Source: Betaproteobacteria bacterium TMED82 | GTDB taxonomy: Bacteria > Pseudomonadota > Gammaproteobacteria > Burkholderiales > Burkholderiaceae_A | Reading direction: 5' to 3' | Assembly (NCBI GenBank): GCA_002170395.1 | Contig: NHEJ01000007.1 | Location: 279,441-343,440 of the forward strand | Length of the DNA: 64,000 bases | Shown here: positions 30,438 to 38,769 of the stretch, one piece after another | Numbering within the stretch: the first letter of the stretch is position 1 | How the letters are laid out: each line of letters starts with the position of its first letter | Notes under the pieces: model-generated | Seen by the model: the letters and a program-made list of their open reading frames with translations, nothing else | Database searches by the model: none | What the model was told of the DNA's origin: nothing | Position numbers and translations under genes: made by a program

Positions 30438-31218
30438 AATGTGTGCTCTTACACTCTATGAAGCTTTTTCCCTGAAGTTGAAACCCTTTTTTCTGATAGA
30501 AAGAAACCGCATGCTTTTGGGAATGTAAATAAATTTTTTCGTAGTTAAGTTTTTTAGCTTCTGATACCAATGCTTGGAGTATATAATTTCCCAAGCCTCT
30601 TTTTCTAAAAGTTTTCAAAACACATATTCTCCCAAGGCGCCCTCGTGGGTTTAACCTGCCGGTGCCGACAATCTTCTGTCCAACTTTTATTAAAACATGT
30701 CGGCTGATAGGGTCAAACTCATCCCATTCTTTTTTTTTCGGAATATTTTGTTCTTTTATAAAAACTTCCTCTCTTATTGGTTGTAGGAGAGTTCTACCCT
30801 TATTCCAAGAGGTAACTGCGATGTGAATTTTATTTTCAAAGGCACTTCGTCTCCAAGTTAACCTTGGGAGTGTATTCCATGTAAAGTTTGGCCACCAAGG
30901 ATCAGTTTTCCATCTAGGTACTACGTGTATATGTAAATGTGGTGTAATGTTTCCCATCGAAATTATATTTATTTTGTCAGGAGTTAATTTTTCGTATAAA
31001 TACTTCTCAAGCTTTTTGATTGCAGTAAAAAGCATTTCCGCCTCGAAATTATTTAATTCTCCAAACTCCCTCACATGACTGTTCCATACGACTCTGTGCA
31101 TTTGAAATGGGCCGTCATCTGGAATTATTGTTCTGCAATATCTATTTTTGAAAATAGTTTTTCCACCATTATTTTTACAAAAAAAACAATCTTCTTTTTT
31201 GAATTTATCTAAAGTCAT
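30403..31218 (-). CDS. HIT domain fused to GNAT acetyltransferase domain
   Basis: A 271-residue two-domain protein. Residues about 10-125 are a HIT-family domain: CFFC near the start, FQMHRVVWNSHV, and the HLHIH triad at 94-98, which is the nucleotide hydrolase/transferase active site. Residues about 145-268 are a GNAT domain of the ElaA/YjcF type: REEVFIKEQNIP, the acetyl-CoA loop RKRGLGNYIL, and FYQKKGFQL. HIT enzymes hydrolyse or transfer nucleoside monophosphates; GNATs acetylate amines. A shared substrate is possible but unknown. The reading frame is continuous, so this is a real fusion in the sequence given. Confidence 0.82.
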   Translation of the reverse strand: MTLDKFKKEDCFFCKNNGGKTIFKNRYCRTIIPDDGPFQMHRVVWNSHVREFGELNNFEAEMLFTAIKKLEKYLYEKLTPDKINIISMGNITPHLHIHVVPRWKTDPWWPNFTWNTLPRLTWRRSAFENKIHIAVTSWNKGRTLLQPIREEVFIKEQNIPKKKEWDEFDPISRHVLIKVGQKIVGTGRLNPRGRLGRICVLKTFRKRGLGNYILQALVSEAKKLNYEKIYLHSQKHAVSFYQKKGFQLQGKSFIECKSTHFKMFRSLDLYI

Positions 31219-31285
31219 CAGTTTGTTTGTAGTACCGTGATATTGTATTCTTTATTAAATATTATGCTTTAATTAAAAAAAAAAT

Positions 31286-31864
31286 ATGTCAAAAAATAAT
31301 CATAATAAAATTTATTTAGGGGGTGGTTGCTTCTGGTGTATCGAGGCGGCCTTTGGCACATTAAAAGGAATTAGTTCTGCAACCTCGGGTTACATGGGGG
31401 GAGATCTCATTAATCCAACCTATGAAAGCGTCTGTCAAGGAGACTCAGGGCACGCAGAAGTTGTTGAAATTATTTTTGATGTAAACTTGATACCCTTAGA
31501 GTCTGTTTTGGATGTTTTCTTTGAAATTCATGATCCAACTTCACTTAATCGGCAGGGAAATGATATTGGGTCTCAATACAGATCAATTATTTTTTGTACG
31601 TCGAAAACCCAGTACTCAGAGGTTTGCAAGTATATTACTATTTTGGAAAAAAATTTAAAATTTGCCAAACCAATTGTTACGGAACTTCTTTGTTTAGAGT
31701 CAGAGGCGAAAAATAATGAAAATGATGTCAATAAAAAAGATACTTTTTTCCCTGCTGAGGAGCATCATCAAAATTATTTTCAAAACAATCGGGAAAATCC
31801 ATACTGTGAGCTAGTTATTCGAAATAAAGTGTCGAAGGCAAAGAAAGCTTTGACGAACAGATAA
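31286..31864 (+). CDS. msrA: Peptide methionine sulfoxide reductase MsrA
   Basis: A 192-residue repair enzyme for methionine-S-sulfoxide. The catalytic GGGCFWCIEAAF is at the N-terminus, followed by TSGYMGG, GHAEVVEI and the FFEIHDPT segment. The end has FFPAEEHHQNYF as in the family, with a short charged insert before it. There is no signal peptide, so it acts in the cytoplasm. The ATG has no clear ribosome-binding site. The convergent pdxH gene ends 6 bases away. Confidence 0.95.
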   Translation: MSKNNHNKIYLGGGCFWCIEAAFGTLKGISSATSGYMGGDLINPTYESVCQGDSGHAEVVEIIFDVNLIPLESVLDVFFEIHDPTSLNRQGNDIGSQYRSIIFCTSKTQYSEVCKYITILEKNLKFAKPIVTELLCLESEAKNNENDVNKKDTFFPAEEHHQNYFQNNRENPYCELVIRNKVSKAKKALTNR

Positions 31865-31870
31865 CCTTTT

Positions 31871-32521
31871 TTAAGGTGCTAGTCTTTGCACTAACCATTT
31901 TTTCGTATCGGTTTTCGAGTAGGAGTTTGTGTATGAGAATCGATCATGAAGTCTGCTGGGTCTTCCCTGCCAAAATTCGAATTCGCTCGGAATTAATATT
32001 AGCCCCCCCCAGAACGGAGGGCGGGGAGGACTGTCTCCCCACTTTTCCTCTGCCTGTTTAAAGGATTTTTCCAGGACATCTCTCGAGGAAATTACTGTAC
32101 TTTGGGCAGAAGCCCATGCACCAAGCTTACTTTGTAATGGTCTGGAGTAATAATACTCGTCAGAAAGTTTTTCAGAAATTTTTTCTACTTTTCCCTCTAT
32201 CCTAATTTGCCTCTCTAGTTCAGCCCAATAAAATACTATAGATGCGAGTGGATTAGCATTTATTTGCTGAGCTTTAGATGATTCATAATTAGTAAAAAAT
32301 GTAATACCCTCGAGGTTAACTTTTTTTGCCAAGACTATTCTACTAGAGACACCTCCAGAAGAGTTAATGGTTGAAAGGCACATGGATGTGGGCTCGGGAA
32401 CTTTTGCGCTTACCGCTTGCTCCAACCAAACACTAAGCAAGTTTAATGGATTTTTGTCCAAGTCTTGTTGATCTAAGGAGCCTTTTTTATATTCAGTTCT
32501 GATATGAGATAAAGATTTCAT
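31871..32521 (-). CDS. pdxH: Pyridoxamine/pyridoxine 5'-phosphate oxidase
   Basis: A 216-residue FMN enzyme making pyridoxal 5'-phosphate. Conserved parts are the N-terminal Y(K)KG-like segment, SSRIVLAKKV, FFTNYESSKA, FYWAELERQIRIEG, SKLGAWASAQS and the C-terminal EFWQGRPSRLHDR. Full length. It is transcribed toward msrA and divergent from the rubrerythrin gene. Confidence 0.96.
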   Translation of the reverse strand: MKSLSHIRTEYKKGSLDQQDLDKNPLNLLSVWLEQAVSAKVPEPTSMCLSTINSSGGVSSRIVLAKKVNLEGITFFTNYESSKAQQINANPLASIVFYWAELERQIRIEGKVEKISEKLSDEYYYSRPLQSKLGAWASAQSTVISSRDVLEKSFKQAEEKWGDSPPRPPFWGGLILIPSEFEFWQGRPSRLHDRFSYTNSYSKTDTKKWLVQRLAP

Positions 32522-32574
32522 TGTTTTTTCAGTTTATAAAAATAGATTTAGTGTTAGTGTAACGGAGTTCGATT

Positions 32575-32587
32575 GATAAAGTTTATC
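32575..32587. promoter_or_regulatory. Palindrome upstream of the rubrerythrin promoter, possible operator
   Basis: GATAAA-G-TTTATC is a perfect inverted repeat located about 20 bases upstream of the candidate -35 of the rubrerythrin gene, in the pdxH/rbr divergent region. It does not match the FNR or Fur consensus. The position would suit an activator; no regulator can be named. Confidence 0.3.
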
Positions 32588-32607
32588 GAAAAGGTCAAAA
32601 CTTTAAA

Positions 32608-32637
32608 TTGGACTTTCGAAACACATGTTCTTATAGT
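32608..32637 (+). promoter_or_regulatory. Candidate sigma70 promoter of the rubrerythrin gene
   Basis: TTGGAC, 18 bases, TATAGT, with the -10 ending 28 bases before the chosen start codon. This is a reasonable match to the vegetative consensus but short elements like this occur by chance in AT-rich DNA. Confidence 0.35.
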
Positions 32638-32664
32638 AATGTTTTAACATTTGGAGATAGTTAC

Positions 32665-33087
32665 ATGAGTGAACTAAAAGGAAGTAAAACACACCAGCAT
32701 TTAAAAGATGCATTCGCCGGGGAAAGCCAGGCTAATCGTAGATATTTATATTTTGCAAATAAAGCTGATGTCGAGGGATATCCGGAAGTTGCGAACCTTT
32801 TCAGAAATACAGCGGAAGGTGAAACAGGTCACGCACATGGACACCTCGACTATTTGTCGCAGGTTGGTGATCCAGCAACCGATTTACCTATCGGTTCTTC
32901 GCACGCAAATCTAGCTTCTGCTGTTGCAGGAGAAACTCACGAGTACACTGACATGTACCCGGGAATGGCCAAGGACGCTAGAGACGAAGGTTTTGATGAA
33001 ATTGCTGATTGGTTTGAAACGTTGGCAAAGGCAGAGAGATCCCATGCCAATAAGTTTCAAAAGGCTTTGGATACAATAGACGCCTAA
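32665..33087 (+). CDS. Rubrerythrin, diiron domain only
   Basis: A 140-residue ferritin-like diiron protein. Two pairs of iron ligands are visible: an early Glu in [12 protein letters not shown] with the later [10 protein letters not shown], and GETHEY with [11 protein letters not shown]. The C-terminal rubredoxin domain of classical rubrerythrins is absent, so electrons must come from a separate partner. Rubrerythrins reduce hydrogen peroxide. I chose ATG 32665, with GGAG eight bases upstream, over an earlier ATG at 32608. A terminator follows, then the HdrD-like, DUF3501, DUF2237 and ferredoxin reductase genes, in an order seen in other proteobacteria for the first three. Confidence 0.92.
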   Translation: MSELKGSKTHQHLKDAFAGESQANRRYLYFANKADVEGYPEVANLFRNTAEGETGHAHGHLDYLSQVGDPATDLPIGSSHANLASAVAGETHEYTDMYPGMAKDARDEGFDEIADWFETLAKAERSHANKFQKALDTIDA

Positions 33088-33098
33088 TGTAAATACGG

Positions 33099-33134
33099 CC
33101 CAACGGTTTTTAAGAGCCGTTGGGTTTTTATTTT
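33099..33134 (+). terminator. Intrinsic terminator after rubrerythrin
   Basis: CCCAACGG, a ten-base loop, CCGTTGGG, then TTTTTATTTT. It is a strong G+C-rich 8 bp stem 11 bases after the rubrerythrin stop. Because the next gene starts only about 15 bases later, it may act as an attenuator that makes rubrerythrin more abundant than the downstream proteins. Confidence 0.85.
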
Positions 33135-33148
33135 GGAAAGGAGTTAGG

Positions 33149-34495
33149 GTGAGAGAAGGTTCGTTGCAAGCACCCACTAGACATCCCGTTGATTGGAAGT
33201 CGCAAGAATTCTACGATGAGAAGGCCTGCCTTGATGAGATGGAGCGAATCTTTGACATTTGCCACGGCTGTAGACGTTGTGTTAGTTTGTGCGGGTCGTT
33301 TCCCACGCTGTTTGATTTAATAGATGAGGCGGAGACAGGAGAGCTGGATAGCGTCAAAAGAGAAGATTATTGGTCCGTAGTTGATCAATGCTATCTTTGC
33401 GACGTTTGTTACTTAACGAAGTGTCCCTATGTGCCCCCTCACCCTTGGAATTTAGATTTCCCTCACACAATGTTGCGAGCAAAGGCTATACAATTTAAAG
33501 CAGGCAGCTCAACAAAAACTAGGGACAAGATCTTATCAAACACCTCCTTAAATGGAAAGCTTGCTACTATACCAGTGGTCGTAGATTTAGTGAATAAGGC
33601 AAACAAGTCAAAGGCTGTTAGGTCGCTAGGAGAAAAGGCATTAGGTGTTCATAAGGAGGCTTGGTTGCCTGAATATAATTCTCAAACGTTTGAAAAACAT
33701 GCAAAGCCTTACGTAAAGCCTGATATCGGTGGAGTTGTTAGTGAATTTAAGGTCGCTGTTTATTCAACTTGCTATATCAATTGGAATGAACCTGGCATTG
33801 GACATGATCTTCTTGATATATTGCAAGTAAATGAAATTCCATATTTGACAGTTCAGGGCCAAACCTGTTGTGGTATGCCAAAATTAGAGATGGGAGATTT
33901 GGATTCGGTAGAGAAATTGAAAAATGCGAACATTACCAGGCTAGCTGAGTTAGCTCGGGAGGGATATATCATAGTTACGCCAATTCCATCATGTACTCTA
34001 ATGTTTAAACAAGAACTACCCTTACTTTTCCCCAAAGACGCTGATGTCCAGTTAGTTGGGCAGGCCATAAGCGATCCATTCGAATTTTTTAAGAAACTGG
34101 TGAAAAAAGGGCTTTTTAAAACAGATTTTGAAAGTGGCCCGGGCAATGTTTCTTATCATGTTAGTTGTCATCTTCGGGTGCAAAATGTCGGACAAAAAAC
34201 TCGAGAAATTCTTGAACTCCTACCTGATATTAGCGTAAACACAGTAGAGAGATGCTCTGGGCATGCTGGTACTTGGGGAGTAAAAAAAGAGTTTCATGAA
34301 ACTGCGTTAAAGATTGGAAAGCCAGTTTTCAAAAAAATGAATAATCATCCAAACAGTTTTGATGGTTCTCCAGATGTAATTGCTTCTGATTGTCAACTTG
34401 CTGCTCATCACATCGAACAGGGAATTGGAAAAGATGAGACCGATTTTAAAGTAAAACACCCACTAACGATATTAGCTGAATCATATAAACCGTAA
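33149..34495 (+). CDS. Fe-S oxidoreductase with CCG domains (GlpC/HdrD-like)
   Basis: A 448-residue cytoplasmic protein. Near the N-terminus are two four-cysteine cluster motifs, CHGCRRCVSLCG and CYLCDVCYLTKC. Two CCG-type cysteine-rich domains follow: TCYINW with QTCCGMP, and SCHLRVQ with RCSGHAGTWG. This is the architecture of GlpC and HdrD subunits, which pass electrons between flavoproteins, quinones or thiol-disulfide pairs. No flavin domain is present. The GTG start is preceded by AGGAGTTAGG. Conserved neighbours are rubrerythrin and DUF3501, so it may supply electrons for peroxide reduction (inference). Confidence 0.87.
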   Translation: MREGSLQAPTRHPVDWKSQEFYDEKACLDEMERIFDICHGCRRCVSLCGSFPTLFDLIDEAETGELDSVKREDYWSVVDQCYLCDVCYLTKCPYVPPHPWNLDFPHTMLRAKAIQFKAGSSTKTRDKILSNTSLNGKLATIPVVVDLVNKANKSKAVRSLGEKALGVHKEAWLPEYNSQTFEKHAKPYVKPDIGGVVSEFKVAVYSTCYINWNEPGIGHDLLDILQVNEIPYLTVQGQTCCGMPKLEMGDLDSVEKLKNANITRLAELAREGYIIVTPIPSCTLMFKQELPLLFPKDADVQLVGQAISDPFEFFKKLVKKGLFKTDFESGPGNVSYHVSCHLRVQNVGQKTREILELLPDISVNTVERCSGHAGTWGVKKEFHETALKIGKPVFKKMNNHPNSFDGSPDVIASDCQLAAHHIEQGIGKDETDFKVKHPLTILAESYKP

Positions 34496-34510
34496 GAGAA
34501 AGGAAGTTAA

Positions 34511-35095
34511 ATGGAAAAGCTTGATGTTAAGAATCTTTGGACGTTAGAGCATTACTCAAAGGTGAGAAGTGGTTTTCGCAAGGAAATTATTGAACACAAG
34601 AAAAATAGGCGAGTGGCATTAGGTGATAACATCTGTTTAATCTTCGAGGATGAAAAGACGATTAGATACCAGGTTCAAGAAATGCTAAGAATTGAAAAAA
34701 CTTTTGATCAGTCAGGAATTGAAGAGGAATTAGACGCCTACAACCCGTTAATACCTGACGGTAGCAATTTCAAGGCTACGATGATGATTGAGTACCCTAA
34801 TGAGGTAGAGAGAAAGCAGAAGCTTCGTGAACTTAAAGGTATCGAGGATAATGTTTGGGTGAGAGTTGAGGGCCGAGAGAAAGTGTTTGCGATTGCTGAC
34901 GAAGATTTAAACCGTGAAAACGAGGAGAAGACCTCTGCAGTTCATTTTCTTAGATTTGAACTTGATGAAGACATGGTAAAGGCTTTAAAATATGGAGTAA
35001 GTTTAGCAGTGGGAGTTGACCATTCCTCATACAAGGTCTCTTTAGACCCCTTATCGGTGGATATAAAATTGTCACTTGTTAATGATTTAGGTTGA
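34511..35095 (+). CDS. DUF3501 family protein
   Basis: A 194-residue protein that matches DUF3501: EHYSKVRSGFRKEIIEHKKNRRVALGD-type start, TIRYQVQEMLRIE, LIPDGSNFKATMMIEYP and VHFLRFEL in order. It has no cofactor motif, cysteine cluster or membrane segment. It occurs mostly beside rubrerythrin and HdrD-like genes, as here, and starts 15 bases after the HdrD-like gene with AAAGGAAG before the ATG. A role as an assembly or regulatory partner of these proteins is possible but unproven. Confidence 0.88.
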   Translation: MEKLDVKNLWTLEHYSKVRSGFRKEIIEHKKNRRVALGDNICLIFEDEKTIRYQVQEMLRIEKTFDQSGIEEELDAYNPLIPDGSNFKATMMIEYPNEVERKQKLRELKGIEDNVWVRVEGREKVFAIADEDLNRENEEKTSAVHFLRFELDEDMVKALKYGVSLAVGVDHSSYKVSLDPLSVDIKLSLVNDLG

Positions 35096-35113
35096 TATTT
35101 TTGGAAGAACTTT

Positions 35114-35482
35114 TTGGCAGCGAAGAATGTTTTGGGAAAAGAATTAGTACCCTGTAGCTTGAACCCCCTCACGGGGTTTTTCAGAGACGGGTGTTGCAAC
35201 ACAAGCGATGACGACTTTGGCAATCATACTGTATGTGTCAGAGTAACCAAAGAGTTTCTTACTTTCTCAACCTCAAAAGGCAACGATTTGGTTACACCTA
35301 GACCCGAATTTAATTTTCCCGGTTTGGTTGCTGGTGACAAATGGTGTATCTGTGCGGGTCGATGGAAAGAAGCTGCTGATGCTGGCGTTGGGCCACCGGT
35401 TTTACTCGACTCTACTCATGAGAAAGCACTTGAGATAATTTCAAAGGCCGATCTAGAGTACCATGCTTTAATGGAAGATTGA
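35114..35482 (+). CDS. DUF2237 family protein
   Basis: A 122-residue protein of the DUF2237 family. It begins KNVLGKELVPC and has GFFRDGCCNT, HTVCVRVTKEFL, GDKWCICAGRWKEA and PPVLLDSTHEKAL, all typical of the family. Conserved cysteines suggest a metal or redox role, but the function is not known. The TTG start is preceded by GGAAG six bases upstream. It lies between DUF3501 and the ferredoxin reductase and is probably in the same transcript. Confidence 0.88.
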   Translation: MAAKNVLGKELVPCSLNPLTGFFRDGCCNTSDDDFGNHTVCVRVTKEFLTFSTSKGNDLVTPRPEFNFPGLVAGDKWCICAGRWKEAADAGVGPPVLLDSTHEKALEIISKADLEYHALMED

Positions 35483-35488
35483 ATATCT

Positions 35489-36265
35489 ATGGCTACCTGT
35501 ACATTAGAGGAAGTCTCGGAAGTTAAGCATTGGACAGAAACTCTGTTTTCCTTTAAAACTACAAGGAATAAGTCTCTTAGGTTTCAAAATGGTCATTTCT
35601 TAATGATCGGGCTTGAGGTTGATGGAAAGCCGCTCCTAAGAGCTTACAGTGTCGTAAGTCCGAATTATGAGGATCATTTGGAATTTCTATCTATCAAGAT
35701 TCCAGATGGAGCTTTGACTTCACGGCTGAAACTCATCAAGCCAGGGGACAAAATTCTTGTGGGGGAAAAATCTGTTGGCACTCTAGTAATTGATGATTTG
35801 AAGCCTGGGAAAAGGCTATATTTGTTGTCAACTGGTACTGGATTAGCTCCCTTTATGAGTATAATTAGGGATCCAGAAACCTATGAGAAATTTGAAAAAA
35901 TAATATTGATTCATGGAGTAAGGCTAGCTTCTGAATTAGCTTACAGTGGTTACTTGACAAATGAATTGCCTAACAACGAATTTTTGGGAGATATGGTAAA
36001 GAGCCAATTAGTATATTACCCGACCGTTACCAGGGAAGCATACAAACATACCGGTAGACTTACTAATGCGATAAGGAGTGGTGCCCTTTTTCAGGATCTA
36101 AATCTACCAAGTTTAAATGCTGCTGAAGATAAGGCTATGATATGCGGTAGTCCTGCGATGTTAGAGGAAACTTCGCAAATACTCAATGAGGGTGGGTTTT
36201 CTATCTCAGAAAGTCGGGGTCGTCAGGGTGACTATGTTATTGAGAGAGCTTTTGTTGGAGAGTAG
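35489..36265 (+). CDS. fpr: Ferredoxin-NADP+ reductase
   Basis: A 258-residue FAD enzyme of the bacterial Fpr type. FAD binding is seen in LLRAYSVVSPN and SIKIPDGALTSRL, and NADP binding in STGTGLAPFMSII and CGSPAMLEETS. The C-terminus ends in YVIERAFVGE, where the terminal aromatic region stacks on FAD. It passes electrons between NADPH and ferredoxin or flavodoxin. Its position after the rubrerythrin/HdrD-like group suggests it feeds that group. A second, more divergent reductase is encoded at 55682-56491. Confidence 0.93.
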   Translation: MATCTLEEVSEVKHWTETLFSFKTTRNKSLRFQNGHFLMIGLEVDGKPLLRAYSVVSPNYEDHLEFLSIKIPDGALTSRLKLIKPGDKILVGEKSVGTLVIDDLKPGKRLYLLSTGTGLAPFMSIIRDPETYEKFEKIILIHGVRLASELAYSGYLTNELPNNEFLGDMVKSQLVYYPTVTREAYKHTGRLTNAIRSGALFQDLNLPSLNAAEDKAMICGSPAMLEETSQILNEGGFSISESRGRQGDYVIERAFVGE

Positions 36266-36275
36266 AAATAAATAT

Positions 36276-37217
36276 TCAATCCATACTTTTTAAGGTCTCT
36301 TCTACGGTCGGGTAGTCCAACTTTACTCCTAACTCCTTTTTTAAACGGTCATTTTTGATCTGTCTAGATTCTCTAAAAAAGCTTCCCGCCATTTCAGATA
36401 TCTCCCCATCAATTATTTTTCTTTCTAGTTCATCTATACTTATGCGGGGTGGTTGATCAATGCCAAATTTGTCGGCAATCAACCTCATATATTCAGACAT
36501 TTTTAAAACTGAATCATCTATTGTATTTGTAATTCTGGAGGGCAAGCCCCTAAAAAGCGCCGTGTAAACCACCTTAGCCAAATCCTCAGCATTAATATGA
36601 TTGGTGTAAATATCGTCTTGCTCATTAAGAACCGGTTTTTTTGCAAGCAGTCGATTCACTGGCAACCTATCAGAAGCATAAATTCCGGGAACACGAAGTA
36701 TATGAAAATTTAACTTCTTCCGAAAACTCATCTCTGCGGATAGTCTTCTCTCGGACCTTTTATTGAGAGGAGTGCACTTGTATGTTTCATCAATCAATTG
36801 TCCTTGGGCGTGTCCGTATACTCCTGTTGTACTTACGTAAACTCCCCTTATCCTTTTATTTCTCCCATATTTAATGTAAGTACTAAGAAGATTTGCTCTG
36901 TCGTCTAAAGCATGTTCCATTCCGTAGCGGTCATTTTTTTTTGTTGGAACTAAGATAATGAACCAACTACAAATGGGTAAGATTCTTTTTACTTCGGTGA
37001 CATTGTCTAAATCAACTTTTAAGTGAGAATGATTATTAAAGTTTTTATTTTCACCTTCATCGCCAACTATATTTATAGGTAGCTCCGAACGAGAAACAGT
37101 CAAAAACTTTATATTTCTACTACATAGTTTATTAAGTCTTTTCTTTATAATTCTTCCAGCAATATCTCCGTAACCAATAATCATGATTCTGAGTTTTTGG
37201 TGTTTAAATTCAGGCAA
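36276..37217 (-). CDS. NAD(P)-binding nucleotide-sugar-epimerase-like protein (YeeZ-like)
   Basis: A 313-residue extended short-chain dehydrogenase-like protein. The N-terminal IMIIGYGDIAGRIIKKRL is a Rossmann nucleotide loop. VYVSTTGVYGHAQG holds the family serine/tyrosine region, followed by RVPGIYASDRLP and NHINAEDLAKVV. The YxxxK catalytic pair is not obvious, so dehydrogenase activity is doubtful. Reaction unknown. It starts just after livF on the same strand and could be co-transcribed; it converges with fpr, 10 bases apart. Confidence 0.75.
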   Translation of the reverse strand: MPEFKHQKLRIMIIGYGDIAGRIIKKRLNKLCSRNIKFLTVSRSELPINIVGDEGENKNFNNHSHLKVDLDNVTEVKRILPICSWFIILVPTKKNDRYGMEHALDDRANLLSTYIKYGRNKRIRGVYVSTTGVYGHAQGQLIDETYKCTPLNKRSERRLSAEMSFRKKLNFHILRVPGIYASDRLPVNRLLAKKPVLNEQDDIYTNHINAEDLAKVVYTALFRGLPSRITNTIDDSVLKMSEYMRLIADKFGIDQPPRISIDELERKIIDGEISEMAGSFFRESRQIKNDRLKKELGVKLDYPTVEETLKSMD

Positions 37218-37241
37218 AATATCTTCTCCCTAATCAGTTTT

Positions 37242-37976
37242 TCAAATTCCTAAATACGCTTCTTGAACTTTTTTATCCGACAAAAGTTGCTTAGAGTGTC
37301 CTTGCATAACTACTTTACCCAAATCTAGCACTATAGCCTCTTCAGTAATTGTTAGGGCTAATGAAGCATTTTGCTCTACAAGAAGTAAACTGATATCTTG
37401 AGAAGTAATATCCTCAAGAACTTTAAAAATTTGTTCAACTAGTATCGGAGCTAAACCCATAGATGGTTCATCTAACAGTAAAAGCTTTGGCTTCCCCATA
37501 AGTGCCCTAGCAATTGCAAGCATTTGCTGCTCACCTCCAGACAATGTTCCTGCAAGTTGATTTCTGCGTTCTTTAAGTCTTGGAAATAAATAGAATTGGT
37601 TTTCAAGACTCTCATAGACTTCCTTTAATTCCGAGTTAGGTCTTAGATAAGCACCAAGCAATAAATTTTCTTCTACAGTTAATCTACTAAAAATGCCTCT
37701 TCCCTCTGGTACTAATGTTATTCCTTGTTCCACTCTTTTAAAAGCTGGGGTCATAGCAATACTTTGACCATTAAAGTAAATTGCTCCCCCGCTTATTTCT
37801 TTAAGTCCAACCAATGCTTTCATCAAAGTAGTTTTGCCTGCTCCATTCGCACCAATAATAGCGATTTTTTGATTTTTTTTTACTGAGAAAGTCACACCTC
37901 GGACCGCCTTTATTCCGGAGTAATTTACTGAGAGGTTCTCGACAGTAAGTATGTTTGAGGTATCTTTTTTAACCAT
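37242..37976 (-). CDS. livF: Branched-chain amino acid ABC transporter ATPase LivF
   Basis: A 244-residue ATPase. Walker A GANGAGKTTLM, signature LSGGEQQMLAIARAL, Walker B LLLLDEPSMGLAP, and the LivF-typical TLVPEGRGIF and QMVEQN-like LLVEQNASLAL. It pairs with LivG in the inner-membrane HAAT importer. Last gene of livHMGF, 4 bases after livG. Confidence 0.93.
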   Translation of the reverse strand: MVKKDTSNILTVENLSVNYSGIKAVRGVTFSVKKNQKIAIIGANGAGKTTLMKALVGLKEISGGAIYFNGQSIAMTPAFKRVEQGITLVPEGRGIFSRLTVEENLLLGAYLRPNSELKEVYESLENQFYLFPRLKERRNQLAGTLSGGEQQMLAIARALMGKPKLLLLDEPSMGLAPILVEQIFKVLEDITSQDISLLLVEQNASLALTITEEAIVLDLGKVVMQGHSKQLLSDKKVQEAYLGI

Positions 37977-37980
37977 AATG

Positions 37981-38769
37981 CTATTTAAAGTTAGAGCCTA
38001 AATATGCATCAAGAACTTTTGGGTTAGTTCTTACTTCTCGTGGATGTCCCTCGGCAATTAAATTTCCTTGGTCCATAACATATATTTTGTCGCAAATCTC
38101 CATTACGAGTTTTACGTCATGTTCTATTATCAGGATGGAAACCCCACTTTTTTTTAATGAGTTTAGAAGTGATGTCAAGCTATTTCTCTCGGTTGGATTC
38201 ATACCAGCTGCTGGTTCGTCTAAAGCTAATACACACGGTTCAGTTGCTAGAGCACGAGCTATTTCAAGTTTTCTTTGCTCGCCATAAGGTAAAGTAGAAG
38301 CGACTTGTTGAGCTTTATGCTCCAAATTAACTTTTTTAAGTAAACTCATACAGTCTTGAATCAACTTTTCCTCGCTCTTCAAAAAGCTCGGTAACTTTAA
38401 AAGGCTCGCAATAATACCTGAGCTAAAGTTATCAGTTTTGTGATGTCTACCCACCATAACATTTTGAATGACGGACATTTCATTGAAAAGTCTTATGTTT
38501 TGGAATGTGCGAGCAATACCGTAACAAACAACTTGTTCAATATTTTCTGGCGAGTAATTCTGGTTATTAAGAAAAAATGTACCTCCTGATGGTTTGATTA
38601 GACCAGTGATGAGATTAAACATAGTTGTCTTACCCGCCCCGTTGGGACCAATAAGACCAGTTATCTCACCGCGATTTACTTTTATAGAAGTATCATTTAC
38701 CGCAACTAATCCTCCGAAACATTTTCTAGCTTTGTCTACAACAAGTATGGGGCTCTCTTTTAAGCTCAT
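37981..38769 (-). CDS. livG: Branched-chain amino acid ABC transporter ATPase LivG
   Basis: A 262-residue ATPase. Walker A is GPNGAGKTTMFN, the family-specific ARTFQNIRLF follows, the signature is LPYGEQRKLEIARAL, Walker B is VLALDEPAAGMNP, and LIIEHDVKLVMEICD ends the domain. The LPYG variant of the signature is normal for LivG. Its start overlaps the livM stop by 4 bases. Confidence 0.94.
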   Translation of the reverse strand: MSLKESPILVVDKARKCFGGLVAVNDTSIKVNRGEITGLIGPNGAGKTTMFNLITGLIKPSGGTFFLNNQNYSPENIEQVVCYGIARTFQNIRLFNEMSVIQNVMVGRHHKTDNFSSGIIASLLKLPSFLKSEEKLIQDCMSLLKKVNLEHKAQQVASTLPYGEQRKLEIARALATEPCVLALDEPAAGMNPTERNSLTSLLNSLKKSGVSILIIEHDVKLVMEICDKIYVMDQGNLIAEGHPREVRTNPKVLDAYLGSNFK

